64,000 nt of DNA from QAMH01 sp964435565 (GCA_964435565.1 CAYSZR010000002.1:1-64000); one strand, 5' to 3'. Numbered from the stretch's first letter, positions 1-8,707 are shown. Numbers and translations: made by a program. The notes: generated by a model not told the origin, from the sequence alone.

Positions 1-288
1 TAAATCTTACTATTTCCTAACATTGGGGTTGGATTGGATTTTGGGGGTCAGGCCACGGGTTTATTCTAACAGAGCTCTTGGCTTTGGCAGGTATAACTCC
101 TTTGCCGGTGTGTGCTTATGAATGGGTATGCATCTACTCATTTATACGTATTTCTACTGCCTGTCTCCACAAAAAATCAACTGATATCCATCTGGCATGC
201 CAATGGTTTTACTCAATGCCCCCTCTGTAATCTGGGGACGTCAAGTGGATTCATGGGAGGAATCCCCAAGACTCTCAAGGAGGAGAGT
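1..288. other. Left-edge non-coding stretch upstream of the C45 hydrolase
   Basis: No gene is supported here. An open frame continues upstream from the hydrolase to position 112, but its extra 59 residues do not look like a family N-terminus, and a strong Shine-Dalgarno sits only before position 289. No convincing promoter pair or terminator was seen. The stretch may hold the promoter or the 3' end of a gene outside the window. Confidence 0.5.
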
Positions 289-1368
289 ATGCGAGTTGAA
301 ATGCAACCGTTCCCGTTATGCGAGCTCAAAGGTTCATGGCGTGACATGGGTGTCCAGTACGGAAAGGACATGGCTCCTGAAATCGAGCATATGGCTAAGT
401 GGTGGGAAGATGTGCTTATGGCTCATTTTCCGAACTTCGATAGGCGCAAGGGTTTTCATGGAGCCATTTCGATGTATGAAGGTGAAATTGAATCATATGC
501 GCCGCGCTGGATAGAGTTTATGAAAGGTGCGGGCGAAGGCAGCGGGCTCGGTTATGAGACGATTTTTTGGATTAATGCGGCTTCCAATCTTCTTGAAGGC
601 CCAGTGTGGGCCCTTAAGGACATCGGCGGCTGTACAAGTCTCGCTGTAGAGCCTGCTCGCACGGCTGATGGCAAGACCATCATCGGCCAAAATCTTGATT
701 GGCATCCCGAGCTCAAAATGGTTGCCATCAGGCTTGAACCCGAAGATGCTCCGCGTGCAATGACATTCGCACTTGCTGGTGCGTTGCCGCAGCTCGGTGT
801 AAATGAGAATGGCTACGCTGCCGTTATGAACACCATTGGGCGTGCAAACAACCAAAGCGGCGTTTTGATGAATGTTATTTGTGCCGAAGCATTGTTTGGC
901 AGCTGTATAGGTGAGGCAGCCGAGCGCATCACCATGGCCAAGCGTGCTATGTCGTTCAATCATATGCTTGCGGCCAAAGATGGTGCAATGGTCGATTTTG
1001 AAACGACCTGCGAGACATACGGGTTTCTTTCGCCGGTCAATGGCCGTCTTGTGCATACAAATCACTTTCAGACCTCGTGGTTACAAGAGGGCGACACGTT
1101 CAAGGTCTTTTCCGATACGATTATTCGTCAACATTGGGCAGAGACGATTATCGATGCCGAAGAGCAGGTCACGATCGATTCATTTAAAAAAGTCTTTACC
1201 GACCATCATGGAGACCGGACGCGTTCTATCTGCTGTCATCCCGCCAAAGATGCGTCGTTTACGGACACGTGGTCGACGGTGCTCTCGGTCATCATAGTTC
1301 CCGAAGATGGAAGCATGATCGCAACACATAATCCCTGTGAAAACGAATACGTCGAATATAGCCTGTAG
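289..1368 (+). CDS. C45-family Ntn-type acyltransferase/amidohydrolase
   Basis: A 359-residue protein resembling the peptidase C45 / acyl-CoA:6-aminopenicillanate acyltransferase family, whose members hydrolyse or transfer small amides. The likely nucleophile is Cys115 in GGCTSLAV; family precursors cleave just before this Cys to expose it as an N-terminal nucleophile. A downstream IIGQNLDWHPE segment matches the conserved Asn-x-Asp-Trp region that follows it. I chose ATG 289 because AAGGAGGA lies a few bases upstream; the frame is open from 112 but that start has no ribosome site. No signal peptide is visible, so it is probably cytoplasmic. An MFS transporter follows 34 bases later, suggesting uptake plus hydrolysis of an acylated or dipeptide-like compound. 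The substrate cannot be read from sequence. Confidence 0.8.
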   Translation: MRVEMQPFPLCELKGSWRDMGVQYGKDMAPEIEHMAKWWEDVLMAHFPNFDRRKGFHGAISMYEGEIESYAPRWIEFMKGAGEGSGLGYETIFWINAASNLLEGPVWALKDIGGCTSLAVEPARTADGKTIIGQNLDWHPELKMVAIRLEPEDAPRAMTFALAGALPQLGVNENGYAAVMNTIGRANNQSGVLMNVICAEALFGSCIGEAAERITMAKRAMSFNHMLAAKDGAMVDFETTCETYGFLSPVNGRLVHTNHFQTSWLQEGDTFKVFSDTIIRQHWAETIIDAEEQVTIDSFKKVFTDHHGDRTRSICCHPAKDASFTDTWSTVLSVIIVPEDGSMIATHNPCENEYVEYSL

Positions 1369-1402
1369 CCTCTCGTGAATCGAGTAAAGAGGAGGATTTT
1401 CA

Positions 1403-2635
1403 ATGCTTGAAAACTCACGCAACATTTCCAAAGGCCGCACAATATTGCTGCTTGTCGCATTATTCTTGTCGAGTATGTGCACACTCGGCGATATGGTCGT
1501 TACGCCCATCGCCGCAAATCTCTATGAAGTTTTCGCCGATTCCCCTGAGGCGCTTATCAACTTCGGTATAACAGGACCCGCCCTTGTGGGCTTGCCTTTC
1601 TCGTTTCTTGCCGGCTGGCTGTGTGACCGGTTCGACAAGAAATGGATTATGGTTATTGGCTTTGTCGCCTTTACCATCACAGCTGTTCTTGGTGCGGCTG
1701 TTCAAGATATATGGTATTTCGTAATCACTCGTTCCATTGCAACTGGCGTTGCTTGGGGCACCACGAATGCAGCGGCTATGTCCATCATCGCGGATCTTTT
1801 CCTCGATGAAGACACTCACGGCAAAATGGTTGGTTACTATAACGCGACCATGTCTATTCTTGGTGCCATTCTTGCGCAGGTCGCAGGTATTCTTGCTGCT
1901 TCTGGCAATTGGACGACTGCTTTCCAGGCGTATTGGATTGCCATTCCCGTCGCTATTATGCTGATTGTGTTCTTGCCATCCATGAAACCGCGAGCAAAGG
2001 CTGACACAGAACAGACGGGGGCAAAAGCTTCAGAGAGCAGCCCAGCAGGCTGGTGGAAGCCCCTCATGCCTTTGACTGTTCAGGTTTTCTTCATTGCCCT
2101 TATGTATTTTGTTGCCATGTATATGATTGCTCTGTTTGTTGCAGACGCAGGTATCGGTGACGAGGCCTTTGTTGGAACCGTTGCATCTGTCATGACGTTG
2201 TCTTCGGCAGTCGGCTCTGTCGCGTTCGGCTTCTTCTTTGCCAAGATGAAGAATACGGTTTACTTTGCACCTGTCGTTATCATGGGCGTTGCATTTATCG
2301 TCATGGCGATGGCCCCAAGCGAGATTATGACAGTCGTCTGTGGTGCCGTTCTTGGGTTTTTCTGGCCGTTTTACTTCTGCTACTTCTATGCGCATTGCAC
2401 TGAGCTCGTCCCGGGTAACCGTGCTGGTACGGCGACGGGCATCGTTGCACTTTCGGACGGACTTGCTGCGACGTTATGCTCGTACCTTCTCACTGGCCTT
2501 ATCGGGGCAACAGGCATGAATTCTGTTCAGCTTTGGCCCTACTTTGGCATCGTGCTGATAGCCGTTGCGGTCATTTCGATTGTCGCGCACTTTGCAAAGG
2601 CGAAGAAGGGTGCCGAAGCGGTATCCATCTCGTAG
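1403..2635 (+). CDS. MFS transporter
   Basis: A 410-residue integral membrane protein with about 12 hydrophobic segments and a major-facilitator motif-A-like loop (GWLCDRFDKKW) between the second and third segments. A polar loop near residues 198-213 is the usual central linker between the two six-helix halves. The start has a good ribosome site (AGAGGAGG) and the gene sits 34 bases after the C45 hydrolase, probably in one transcript. An imperfect G+C-rich hairpin follows the stop. Family membership is clear. The substrate is unknown; linkage suggests the same compound handled by the hydrolase, either imported intact or exported as product. Confidence 0.85.
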   Translation: MLENSRNISKGRTILLLVALFLSSMCTLGDMVVTPIAANLYEVFADSPEALINFGITGPALVGLPFSFLAGWLCDRFDKKWIMVIGFVAFTITAVLGAAVQDIWYFVITRSIATGVAWGTTNAAAMSIIADLFLDEDTHGKMVGYYNATMSILGAILAQVAGILAASGNWTTAFQAYWIAIPVAIMLIVFLPSMKPRAKADTEQTGAKASESSPAGWWKPLMPLTVQVFFIALMYFVAMYMIALFVADAGIGDEAFVGTVASVMTLSSAVGSVAFGFFFAKMKNTVYFAPVVIMGVAFIVMAMAPSEIMTVVCGAVLGFFWPFYFCYFYAHCTELVPGNRAGTATGIVALSDGLAATLCSYLLTGLIGATGMNSVQLWPYFGIVLIAVAVISIVAHFAKAKKGAEAVSIS

Positions 2636-2661
2636 ACTTGTATACGCTTGTTTTGTTGTGA

Positions 2662-2699
2662 GGGCCCCGGGTAATGGCAGACGCCAGTGCTCGGGGCTC
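2662..2699 (+). terminator. G+C-rich hairpin after the MFS gene
   Basis: Arms 2662-2671 (GGGCCCCGGG) and 2690-2699 (CTCGGGGCTC) form ten consecutive pairs, two of them G-T, and the loop holds a second TGGC/GCCA pair. No clear T run follows, so termination is plausible but not certain. Confidence 0.45.
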
Positions 2700-2720
2700 G
2701 TCTGTATGTAAATATAAAGC

Positions 2721-2906
2721 CGTGCCTTTCGTGGGATAGCGCTCGAAATGCTCTCTCAGGGTGCCGAAAGGGCGTGCCTTTCGCGATGATTTGCTTGAAG
2801 GGCACGAATTTCGAGGTGCAAAGAGAGCCCTTCGCATGGTTTTGTCCGAAATGCACGCCGTTTTTTGCTGCTAGTCGTGCCCTTCGAGGAATAGCGCTCG
2901 AAAGGT
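2721..2906. repeat. Four-unit hairpin repeat array, about 52-bp period
   Basis: Four related units begin at 2721, 2773, 2825 and 2876. Each has the plan CCTTTCG, 12 bases, then CGAAAKG, so each can form a short hairpin; about 21 bases of weaker similarity separate them. Units 1 and 4 share ATAGCGCTCGAAA. The array fills the gap between the MFS gene and the convergent cyclase gene and ends at the cyclase stop codon. No coding role is apparent; transcript ends or mRNA stability are guesses. Confidence 0.65.
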
Positions 2907-4159
2907 TATTTGGCGCCCTTCAGAATGGTGCGTACAACGTTCTTGCCTGCGTGCTTCGCTTCGTAGAGCGCCCGATCGACGCGAAGATAGAGCGTGTCAA
3001 GATCATCACCGGAATCTGCTTCGGTAACTCCCAGGCTGATGGTCTGCGGGCTTGCCTCGGGATAATCGAGGTTGCTGAAGCACTTTCGTATGCGTTCCGC
3101 TACATCGCTTGCTTCTGGATCTTGTATGCCGGGAAGAAGCAGCATGAATTCTTCGCCGCCCCAACGGCCTGCAGAGAGGCTGTTCACGCCGTACTTTTCT
3201 CCATCGAGCAGAATGTTTGCAAGGCACTGGATAATGTAATCGCCCTGCCGATGACCGTAGGTGTCATTCAAGACTTTGAAATTGTCGATGTCGAGCATGA
3301 CAAGCGAGAAAGGCGACTCTTCCAGATTGCAAAGAGCTTCTTTAATGCGCCTTTGAATTTCCGTGCGGTTATACAGGCCGGTAAGACCGTCGATCGTCGA
3401 TGCCCGGTGCAGCTTCTTTTTCAGAAGCTCTTGTTCGGTGATGTCATAGATAAGCGCGATGATGCCGCTTGCCTTGCCATGTTCGTCGAGTATGGGCTCT
3501 TTGGTTATGTCATAGAACTCTTTGATACCGTCGGTGTTGATTTCGATCGTATAGCGTGTGCCCTGGCCGGTCTCAAGTATCTTTTTGTCTGCTTGCATGG
3601 CGAGAATCGCATTGTCTTTATCTTTGCGAATCTCTATATCGGTCTTGCCGCGAATCGTCCAGTTGGGATCATCGCTATAATCAAGGTGGTGCCAGTAATG
3701 TGTCGCAAAAATATACCTGCCTTCGGAATCCTTCATGAAGATATTGGAGGGCAGCACGTGCACGAGCTCAGAGAATTCATCGAAGGTCATTGAGTCTTTA
3801 ATATGAATAGCATTTGCGATGCGGTTTTGGACGACTACTGGGCATGCGGTTGCGCCGACAAGATCGAGGATTCCATGTTGCAGGGCATCAGCGGCTTCAT
3901 CTTGCGAGGGAGCATCTGAAAGTCCCAAAATCGGTATGTAATCATATCTATGGTCGCTTGTTATCGCATTGATAAAGGCATAGTTGTCTGCAGAGGCCAT
4001 ACGCAGGTCGACGAGCACTGCGCTGGTGGTCATATGATGAGTGTCGAGATAAGCAAGGGCATCTTCGCAGGTCTGGACCGTTACGTACGCATACTTGCCT
4101 TGCAGCATGTCGCGAATCCAGTATTGCGTTTGCGTGACCAGGAGCGCTGTTTTATCCAT
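2906..4159 (-). CDS. REC-PAS-GGDEF diguanylate cyclase
   Basis: A 417-residue cytoplasmic protein. Residues 1-115 resemble a response-regulator receiver, with Asp51 at the end of the third strand (VLVDLRM) as the likely phospho-acceptor. Residues 125-245 look like a PAS sensor domain ending in the typical DITEQ linker. Residues 255-417 are a GGDEF domain with intact GGEEF at 334-338 and DIDNFK upstream, so synthesis of c-di-GMP from two GTP is expected. No histidine kinase lies nearby. It is 150 bases downstream of an EAL protein on the same strand, a frequent maker/breaker pairing. The hairpin array abuts its 3' end. Confidence 0.88.
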   Translation of the reverse strand: MDKTALLVTQTQYWIRDMLQGKYAYVTVQTCEDALAYLDTHHMTTSAVLVDLRMASADNYAFINAITSDHRYDYIPILGLSDAPSQDEAADALQHGILDLVGATACPVVVQNRIANAIHIKDSMTFDEFSELVHVLPSNIFMKDSEGRYIFATHYWHHLDYSDDPNWTIRGKTDIEIRKDKDNAILAMQADKKILETGQGTRYTIEINTDGIKEFYDITKEPILDEHGKASGIIALIYDITEQELLKKKLHRASTIDGLTGLYNRTEIQRRIKEALCNLEESPFSLVMLDIDNFKVLNDTYGHRQGDYIIQCLANILLDGEKYGVNSLSAGRWGGEEFMLLLPGIQDPEASDVAERIRKCFSNLDYPEASPQTISLGVTEADSGDDLDTLYLRVDRALYEAKHAGKNVVRTILKGAK

Positions 4160-4309
4160 GTCTGTTCAAATCTAGAATGCAGCGTCTTATAGGATGCACT
4201 CGTGCAAGTAACTCTACAAAAAAGATTATAGACGCTTGCAGATGTTCGGTTGTCCGCTCTTTTCAGAAAACCAATATAAATATACGGATACGCAGTTGAA
4301 ATTAGGGCC

Positions 4310-6232
4310 TTACCCCATTGCGATTTGCCAGCCGTTGAGGAATGAGGGGTAATCTTCCAGGGGCATTGGATGCGCGAAATAATAGCCCTGGATATAATCG
4401 GCGCCGCATGCGATGACCTTCGACGCTTGTTCTGCCGTCTCGACGCCTTCGACAACGACCTGATGCCCCTTGCGATGGAACATTCCTATAAGCTCGCATA
4501 CGGTCTCATAGCCATCCCGTGTTCCCTGGTCCACAAGGCTCTTGTCTATTTTTATCTTGCCAAATGGGAATTCAAAGACTGCGGCGATACTGGAAAAACC
4601 TGTGCCGAAATCGTCCATAAGAAACACGTAGCCAAGGTCGCGCAAACGCGAAAGCGAATTGATGACCCGTTCATCGCGGCTGACGAGCATGCGTTCTGTG
4701 ATTTCAAGCGATACCTGATTGCGATTGATACCGTGCAGGGCAAGCGTCTCTTCAAGCTCGTCGACGAATCGTTCATTGACGAGCTGCTGCATTGAGAGAT
4801 TGATAGAGACGTTTTCGAGTTGTTCGTGGGACTTTGAGCTGAGAAATCCGCAGACGTCCTCGACCGTCTGTTTTCCAATATCTGCTATGAGCCTGCTTTC
4901 CTCTGCGATAGGAATGAACTGGCCGGGAAGTATCATCGTGCTGTTGGGGCCGGTGAGCCTGCAAAGTATTTCCCCAGAAATCAATGTGCCTGCGCGAACG
5001 TCGTATATCGGTTGCACCCATGTCCTGAATCTGCGGCTCTTCACGGCATCTTCCATGTAGCTTGTCAGCTTCTTCTTGTGATTGAGCTCCTCTGCCACAA
5101 CGGCATCGACACGCATCTCAATGGTTTCATCGTGACGCATCTTATCCTGCGCGTATTCTATGCGCTCGAGCGTTTCTTCGGGGGTCGCCCCATCGTTTCC
5201 AACGGTATAGTCGATGAAGCTCAACGATACTTCGATCTCTTGACCGCCCACGTGAATCGCATGGGGCGCATCGGCCACGAGCGAGGAAAAGAACTGGTCG
5301 CCCTTTTCAAGAGCGCATGTAGAAAAGACGAGGGCAAACGATGTTTGGTTGATACGGTAGACGTTGTCCCGATCACATCTTTTGCATGCCCATTCGGCAA
5401 TTTTATACAATGCACGGTTTCCCCGATCAGAGCCATAGGTCGCATTGAGTGAACGCATGTGATCAAGCTTGATGACGAAGATACGGTCTGGATTGCCACG
5501 TCGCCTCCAAGCTTCAGCTTCAAAGAGGAAGTCGAGCTGATTGCCAAGGCCGGTCAGGGGGTCTGTTTCGATGCTGTGCCGTTGGATGACGAGTTGCAAG
5601 ACGAGTGCAACACACGCTGCGGTCATGCCGTTCATGATTATCTGTGGATAGAAGGCCTGAAACATCAGCAAAAGCAAGACGGCAGGTGTGCCGATGCTCA
5701 AAATGCGCTTGATGTCATTGGAAATGTCCTTGCGGTGGATGATAGCGCAGACGAAGATGAGAACTATCATTGCCGCAGCTTGCATGTACCCGATAGTCCA
5801 TAGTGAGCCGTGGTGAAACACTTCGCTCGCATCGAAATAATATACCCATGACGTGATGGGATTAATTAGGAGCAGCGTCACGGCACCCGTGCCAATCACG
5901 CGTACGGAATGTATCGCAATTGAAAGCGCGCGTGGGTCGTCGGTGCGCCTGAGCATGTTATGGAGAATATACATCGCGTAGGCTTCTATCATGCCAAAGC
6001 AGACAAGGTCATAGGCGGTTTCGGTGATGGCAACGAGAAAGGCAGAAGCTCTTGATTCCGGGGCTGTTATGAATAGGAATGTGGCATCGATGATGATTGA
6101 GAGCATATTAAGGATAACTGCCGCGAAAAAGTACTTTTGGATATCGGCATGGCGCAGGCTGCGTTTGCCGGTGCAAGCAATAACAATTGTCAAGATGACG
6201 AGGGCAAGGAACTCCGCGACAAACGAAATCAT
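4310..6232 (-). CDS. Membrane-bound degenerate GGDEF plus EAL phosphodiesterase
   Basis: A 640-residue protein. Residues 1-215 hold about seven to eight hydrophobic segments, probably a membrane sensor. Residues 218-375 are a GGDEF fold (DPLTGLGNQ) whose active site has become RINQTSF, so cyclase activity is unlikely. Residues 385-630 form an EAL domain with EIL in place of EAL and with the catalytic landmarks LEITERML, DDFGTGFSS, KIDKSLV and VEGVET present, so c-di-GMP hydrolysis is likely. The start follows GAGGAG. It may share a transcript with the cyclase downstream, although the 150-base gap leaves room for a separate promoter. Confidence 0.88.
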   Translation of the reverse strand: MISFVAEFLALVILTIVIACTGKRSLRHADIQKYFFAAVILNMLSIIIDATFLFITAPESRASAFLVAITETAYDLVCFGMIEAYAMYILHNMLRRTDDPRALSIAIHSVRVIGTGAVTLLLINPITSWVYYFDASEVFHHGSLWTIGYMQAAAMIVLIFVCAIIHRKDISNDIKRILSIGTPAVLLLLMFQAFYPQIIMNGMTAACVALVLQLVIQRHSIETDPLTGLGNQLDFLFEAEAWRRRGNPDRIFVIKLDHMRSLNATYGSDRGNRALYKIAEWACKRCDRDNVYRINQTSFALVFSTCALEKGDQFFSSLVADAPHAIHVGGQEIEVSLSFIDYTVGNDGATPEETLERIEYAQDKMRHDETIEMRVDAVVAEELNHKKKLTSYMEDAVKSRRFRTWVQPIYDVRAGTLISGEILCRLTGPNSTMILPGQFIPIAEESRLIADIGKQTVEDVCGFLSSKSHEQLENVSINLSMQQLVNERFVDELEETLALHGINRNQVSLEITERMLVSRDERVINSLSRLRDLGYVFLMDDFGTGFSSIAAVFEFPFGKIKIDKSLVDQGTRDGYETVCELIGMFHRKGHQVVVEGVETAEQASKVIACGADYIQGYYFAHPMPLEDYPSFLNGWQIAMG

Positions 6233-6351
6233 TACCGTTTTCTCCTCAGACGCTTTTGGCTACATTTAATTTACGTTAAGCGTGCGCGTTATTTTAGCGC
6301 AAGCGCAGGCAGACTATAATGGGAGCAACAAGATTTGTTCAAGGAGGCATC

Positions 6352-7239
6352 ATGCATATTGAAAAACCACAGCATCAGACGCCATCGGTCATGAATTGCC
6401 CCATGTTGCAGGTTGTAGAAGGATGCACGCACAACAAGTGCCATTTTTGCGATATCTACCGTGACATTACGTTTCATAAGGCGCCCATTGAAGAAATCGA
6501 AGAAGACTTAGACGAACTGGCCGCGGTGCTCCGTCCCAATCAACAACGTATCAATCTTATAGGTGGAAACCCGTACGCTCTATCGACAGATCAGATCATT
6601 TCGATTCTCGATCGTATTAAGGAAAAACTGCCCTATATCAGGAGTTTTGGCGGGTTTTGCCGCATCGCGGATATCAAGCGTAAAAGTGATGAGGAACTTG
6701 CCCTCCTTGCTTCGTATGGCGTCAATGACCTGAGCATCGGGGCTGAAAGCGGCTATGATCCCGCACTTTCGTTCATGGAAAAGGGGCACACGGCTGCAGA
6801 TGTTGCCGAACAGGGGCAGCGCCTGCACGCTGCGGGCATCGACTTCACCTATTTCTATCTGGTCGGCATGGCGGGGGCGACAAAGGGACATGCAAATGCG
6901 GTTGCAAGTGCGAAGGCGTTCAGTGAAGCGGCGCCGGGTCACATTCTTATCGTTTGCATCACTCCAACCAAGACGTGGCCGCTTTCTGCAGATATAGAGG
7001 CCGGTCTATGGACGCCACCCGACGAGATTGAAATGATCGAGGAAATACATTCCTTCATCGAGCACCTTGATTGCAAGACATATGTGAACTGCTCGCATGA
7101 TACTGATGTGATTCGGTTCGAAGGCCTGTGCCCGAAGGATCAGAAAAATATGTTGCTGCTAATAGAGGATCGTTTGCCAAAGGTCAATCCCGATGCAGCA
7201 CGTCGCATGCGAGAGATGATACACAGAGCGACGTTTTAG
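6352..7239 (+). CDS. Radical SAM protein with CX4CX2C cluster motif
   Basis: A 295-residue protein with an iron-sulphur cluster motif at Cys25, Cys30 and Cys33 (GCTHNKCHFC) followed by DIYRD. This is the layout of an uncharacterised radical SAM group related to COG1032-type proteins; the spacing CX4CX2C differs from the usual CX3CX2C. LIGGNPYAL is a likely SAM-contacting strand and SIGAESG a second conserved strand. The chosen ATG follows AAGGAGG; a frame open from 6319 adds 11 residues without a better site, and that start overlaps a TATAAT at 6315-6320 that may be the promoter. Its stop codon overlaps the ribosome site of the next gene, so the two are co-translated. The substrate is unknown. 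Confidence 0.82.
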   Translation: MHIEKPQHQTPSVMNCPMLQVVEGCTHNKCHFCDIYRDITFHKAPIEEIEEDLDELAAVLRPNQQRINLIGGNPYALSTDQIISILDRIKEKLPYIRSFGGFCRIADIKRKSDEELALLASYGVNDLSIGAESGYDPALSFMEKGHTAADVAEQGQRLHAAGIDFTYFYLVGMAGATKGHANAVASAKAFSEAAPGHILIVCITPTKTWPLSADIEAGLWTPPDEIEMIEEIHSFIEHLDCKTYVNCSHDTDVIRFEGLCPKDQKNMLLLIEDRLPKVNPDAARRMREMIHRATF

Positions 7240-7247
7240 GAGCGTAC

Positions 7248-7787
7248 ATGGAGGCTGAAATCAAATACCTGCCAGGCGTGAAGCTTACGCATATTCCGTC
7301 TATAGATGATTGCGAATATATGATGATTGAGCAGGAGTCTGGCCAGGATGTCTATGTGGCTGCAGTCGATGCGAAAGGGGAGCAACGGGTCGTTGCCTTT
7401 ATCGACGCGGCAACGGGTGCGGCATTTCCCTGCGGGCAACTTGGGACAAAGCCGGGGGATAATCCCCGTGACAGGGGCGAGGAGCCCCTGGTCAAGCTTG
7501 TGGGAACGCCAGATGAACAGACGGGTCAAATTGTTATCAAGCAAACCGAAGGTCATTGGCGCCGGTATAGCCGTTGGGACAAGGTGACTGTTGCACCGCC
7601 TACGCAGCCGCATGCCGTCGTGCGAACGCTGCCCCAATGCGGGTGCGGTGGTTACCTTGGAGCGCCGTCGATGTTCGATTCGTTCGAGGAGATGATCGCA
7701 TATTTCTTCGTCGTGTTTTCTGATGCCCAGGCGGTGAATGCAAAGCATGCGGCCAATCTTCGCGGCGATGCGTGTTGCGCGATCTAA
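7248..7787 (+). CDS. Hypothetical protein coupled to the radical SAM gene
   Basis: A 179-residue soluble protein I do not recognise. It has a CGCGG cluster near residue 130 and a Cys-Cys pair just before the C-terminus (GDACCAI). ATG 7248 is preceded by TAGGAG, which includes the stop codon of the radical SAM gene eight bases upstream, so translation is tightly coupled. The frame is open to 7128, but that extension lies inside the radical SAM gene and is a shadow. The coupling suggests a shared job: the Cys residues could bind metal or be modified, but nothing in the sequence proves either. Confidence 0.65.
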   Translation: MEAEIKYLPGVKLTHIPSIDDCEYMMIEQESGQDVYVAAVDAKGEQRVVAFIDAATGAAFPCGQLGTKPGDNPRDRGEEPLVKLVGTPDEQTGQIVIKQTEGHWRRYSRWDKVTVAPPTQPHAVVRTLPQCGCGGYLGAPSMFDSFEEMIAYFFVVFSDAQAVNAKHAANLRGDACCAI

Positions 7788-7838
7788 CGGTGATACTATC
7801 GTTTCGCAAATGCGTTTTAAGAGAAGGCAGGGATTGTC

Positions 7839-8300
7839 ATGAGCGAGCTTGTGCGGTTTACGGTAGCGATGCCTGAGGATCTGCTCGATGCGTTGGATAC
7901 GTATACGGCGCGTCGCGGTACCGCGCATAATCGTTCTGAGGCTATCCGTGATCTGGTGCGCGGGGCTCTTGTCGAAGAAGAGGTCGAAGATCCTGAATCG
8001 CGCATCTTCGGCACGCTCACGATGGTTTTCAATCACCATTCGAATGACCTGCGCGACAAACTCGATGCTATCCAACATGAACACGTCGAAGAGATCGTCT
8101 CGACGGTTCACGTGCACCTAGATGAGGAAAACTGCCTGGAAGTCGTGCTTATGCGCGGGCAGAGCAGAACGATTCGCTCGATTGCCGATACGTTGCTGGG
8201 AACGAAAGGTGTCATGCACGGCAAGCTTGTCGTGACGACAACGGATGCACCGCATGCCCACAGCCATGACCATGCGCATGGCCATGTGCATGAGCACTAG
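7839..8300 (+). CDS. nikR: NikR-family nickel-responsive repressor
   Basis: A 153-residue regulator. Residues 1-45 form a ribbon-helix-helix DNA-binding domain (VRFTVAMPEDLLDALD) and residues 55-135 an ACT-like metal domain. His80, His91, His93 and Cys99 have the same spacing as the four nickel ligands of E. coli NikR. The protein ends in a His-rich tail (about residues 139-153) longer than usual, probably extra metal buffering. No nickel transporter or hydrogenase gene is next to it, so its targets lie elsewhere. It converges on the tatA-like gene with overlapping stop codons. Confidence 0.9.
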   Translation: MSELVRFTVAMPEDLLDALDTYTARRGTAHNRSEAIRDLVRGALVEEEVEDPESRIFGTLTMVFNHHSNDLRDKLDAIQHEHVEEIVSTVHVHLDEENCLEVVLMRGQSRTIRSIADTLLGTKGVMHGKLVVTTTDAPHAHSHDHAHGHVHEH

Positions 8301-8620
8301 GCTTTGGGGGCTTCTTCCGGCTCCTTGTCCTCTGCTGCGGGGGCCTTCTCCGCTTTGGCCTTGCTATCGTCGTCATCGAACATCTTGTCGATACGGTCTT
8401 GGAAACTCTCGACCTTGTCGAGCACGCCGTCTTTGTCGATAGTGTTCAAATCGACATCCGTGCCAGCCGCCTTCGCGCCGCTTTCGATGCTTTTCTTAGC
8501 GGCTTTCCCCGTTGCTTTGACCTGTTTGTTGAGCTTCTTGAATAAGGCGGGGCCGAAGAGTACGCAGATGATGAGTACAATGATGATGAGTTCAGGAGCG
8601 CCCAGTCCAAAAATTCGCAT
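8297..8620 (-). CDS. tatA: TatA/B-like twin-arginine translocase subunit
   Basis: A 107-residue protein with the TatA plan: a single N-terminal membrane helix (about residues 5-22), an FGP hinge, a basic amphipathic helix (LFKKLNKQVKATGKAAKKS) and an acidic, disordered tail. The start at 8620 gives the expected MRIFGLGAPEL beginning; an open frame extends 24 residues upstream but would bury the helix inside the protein. The gene stands alone without tatC. TatA versus TatB cannot be decided firmly. Its stop overlaps that of nikR on the other strand within CTAG. Confidence 0.75.
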   Translation of the reverse strand: MRIFGLGAPELIIIVLIICVLFGPALFKKLNKQVKATGKAAKKSIESGAKAAGTDVDLNTIDKDGVLDKVESFQDRIDKMFDDDDSKAKAEKAPAAEDKEPEEAPKA

Positions 8621-8707
8621 AAGATGATCCAGTCTCTTTCTATGGCATATCGTGTGCCCATAATATCCCATGGCATCCATATTCGTGGGCAATCAACATA
8701 CAAAACC

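Noticed and set aside
112..288. Upstream extension of the C45 hydrolase
   Set aside because: No ribosome site at 112 and residues are not like the family; ATG 289 has a strong site.
2721..2906. CRISPR array
   Set aside because: Units are only about 60% alike, have no unique spacers of fixed length and no cas genes lie nearby.
2687..3793. A 368-residue plus-strand open frame
   Set aside because: It lies antisense to the GGDEF cyclase and across the hairpin array; residues have no family features and the cyclase frame has clear motifs.
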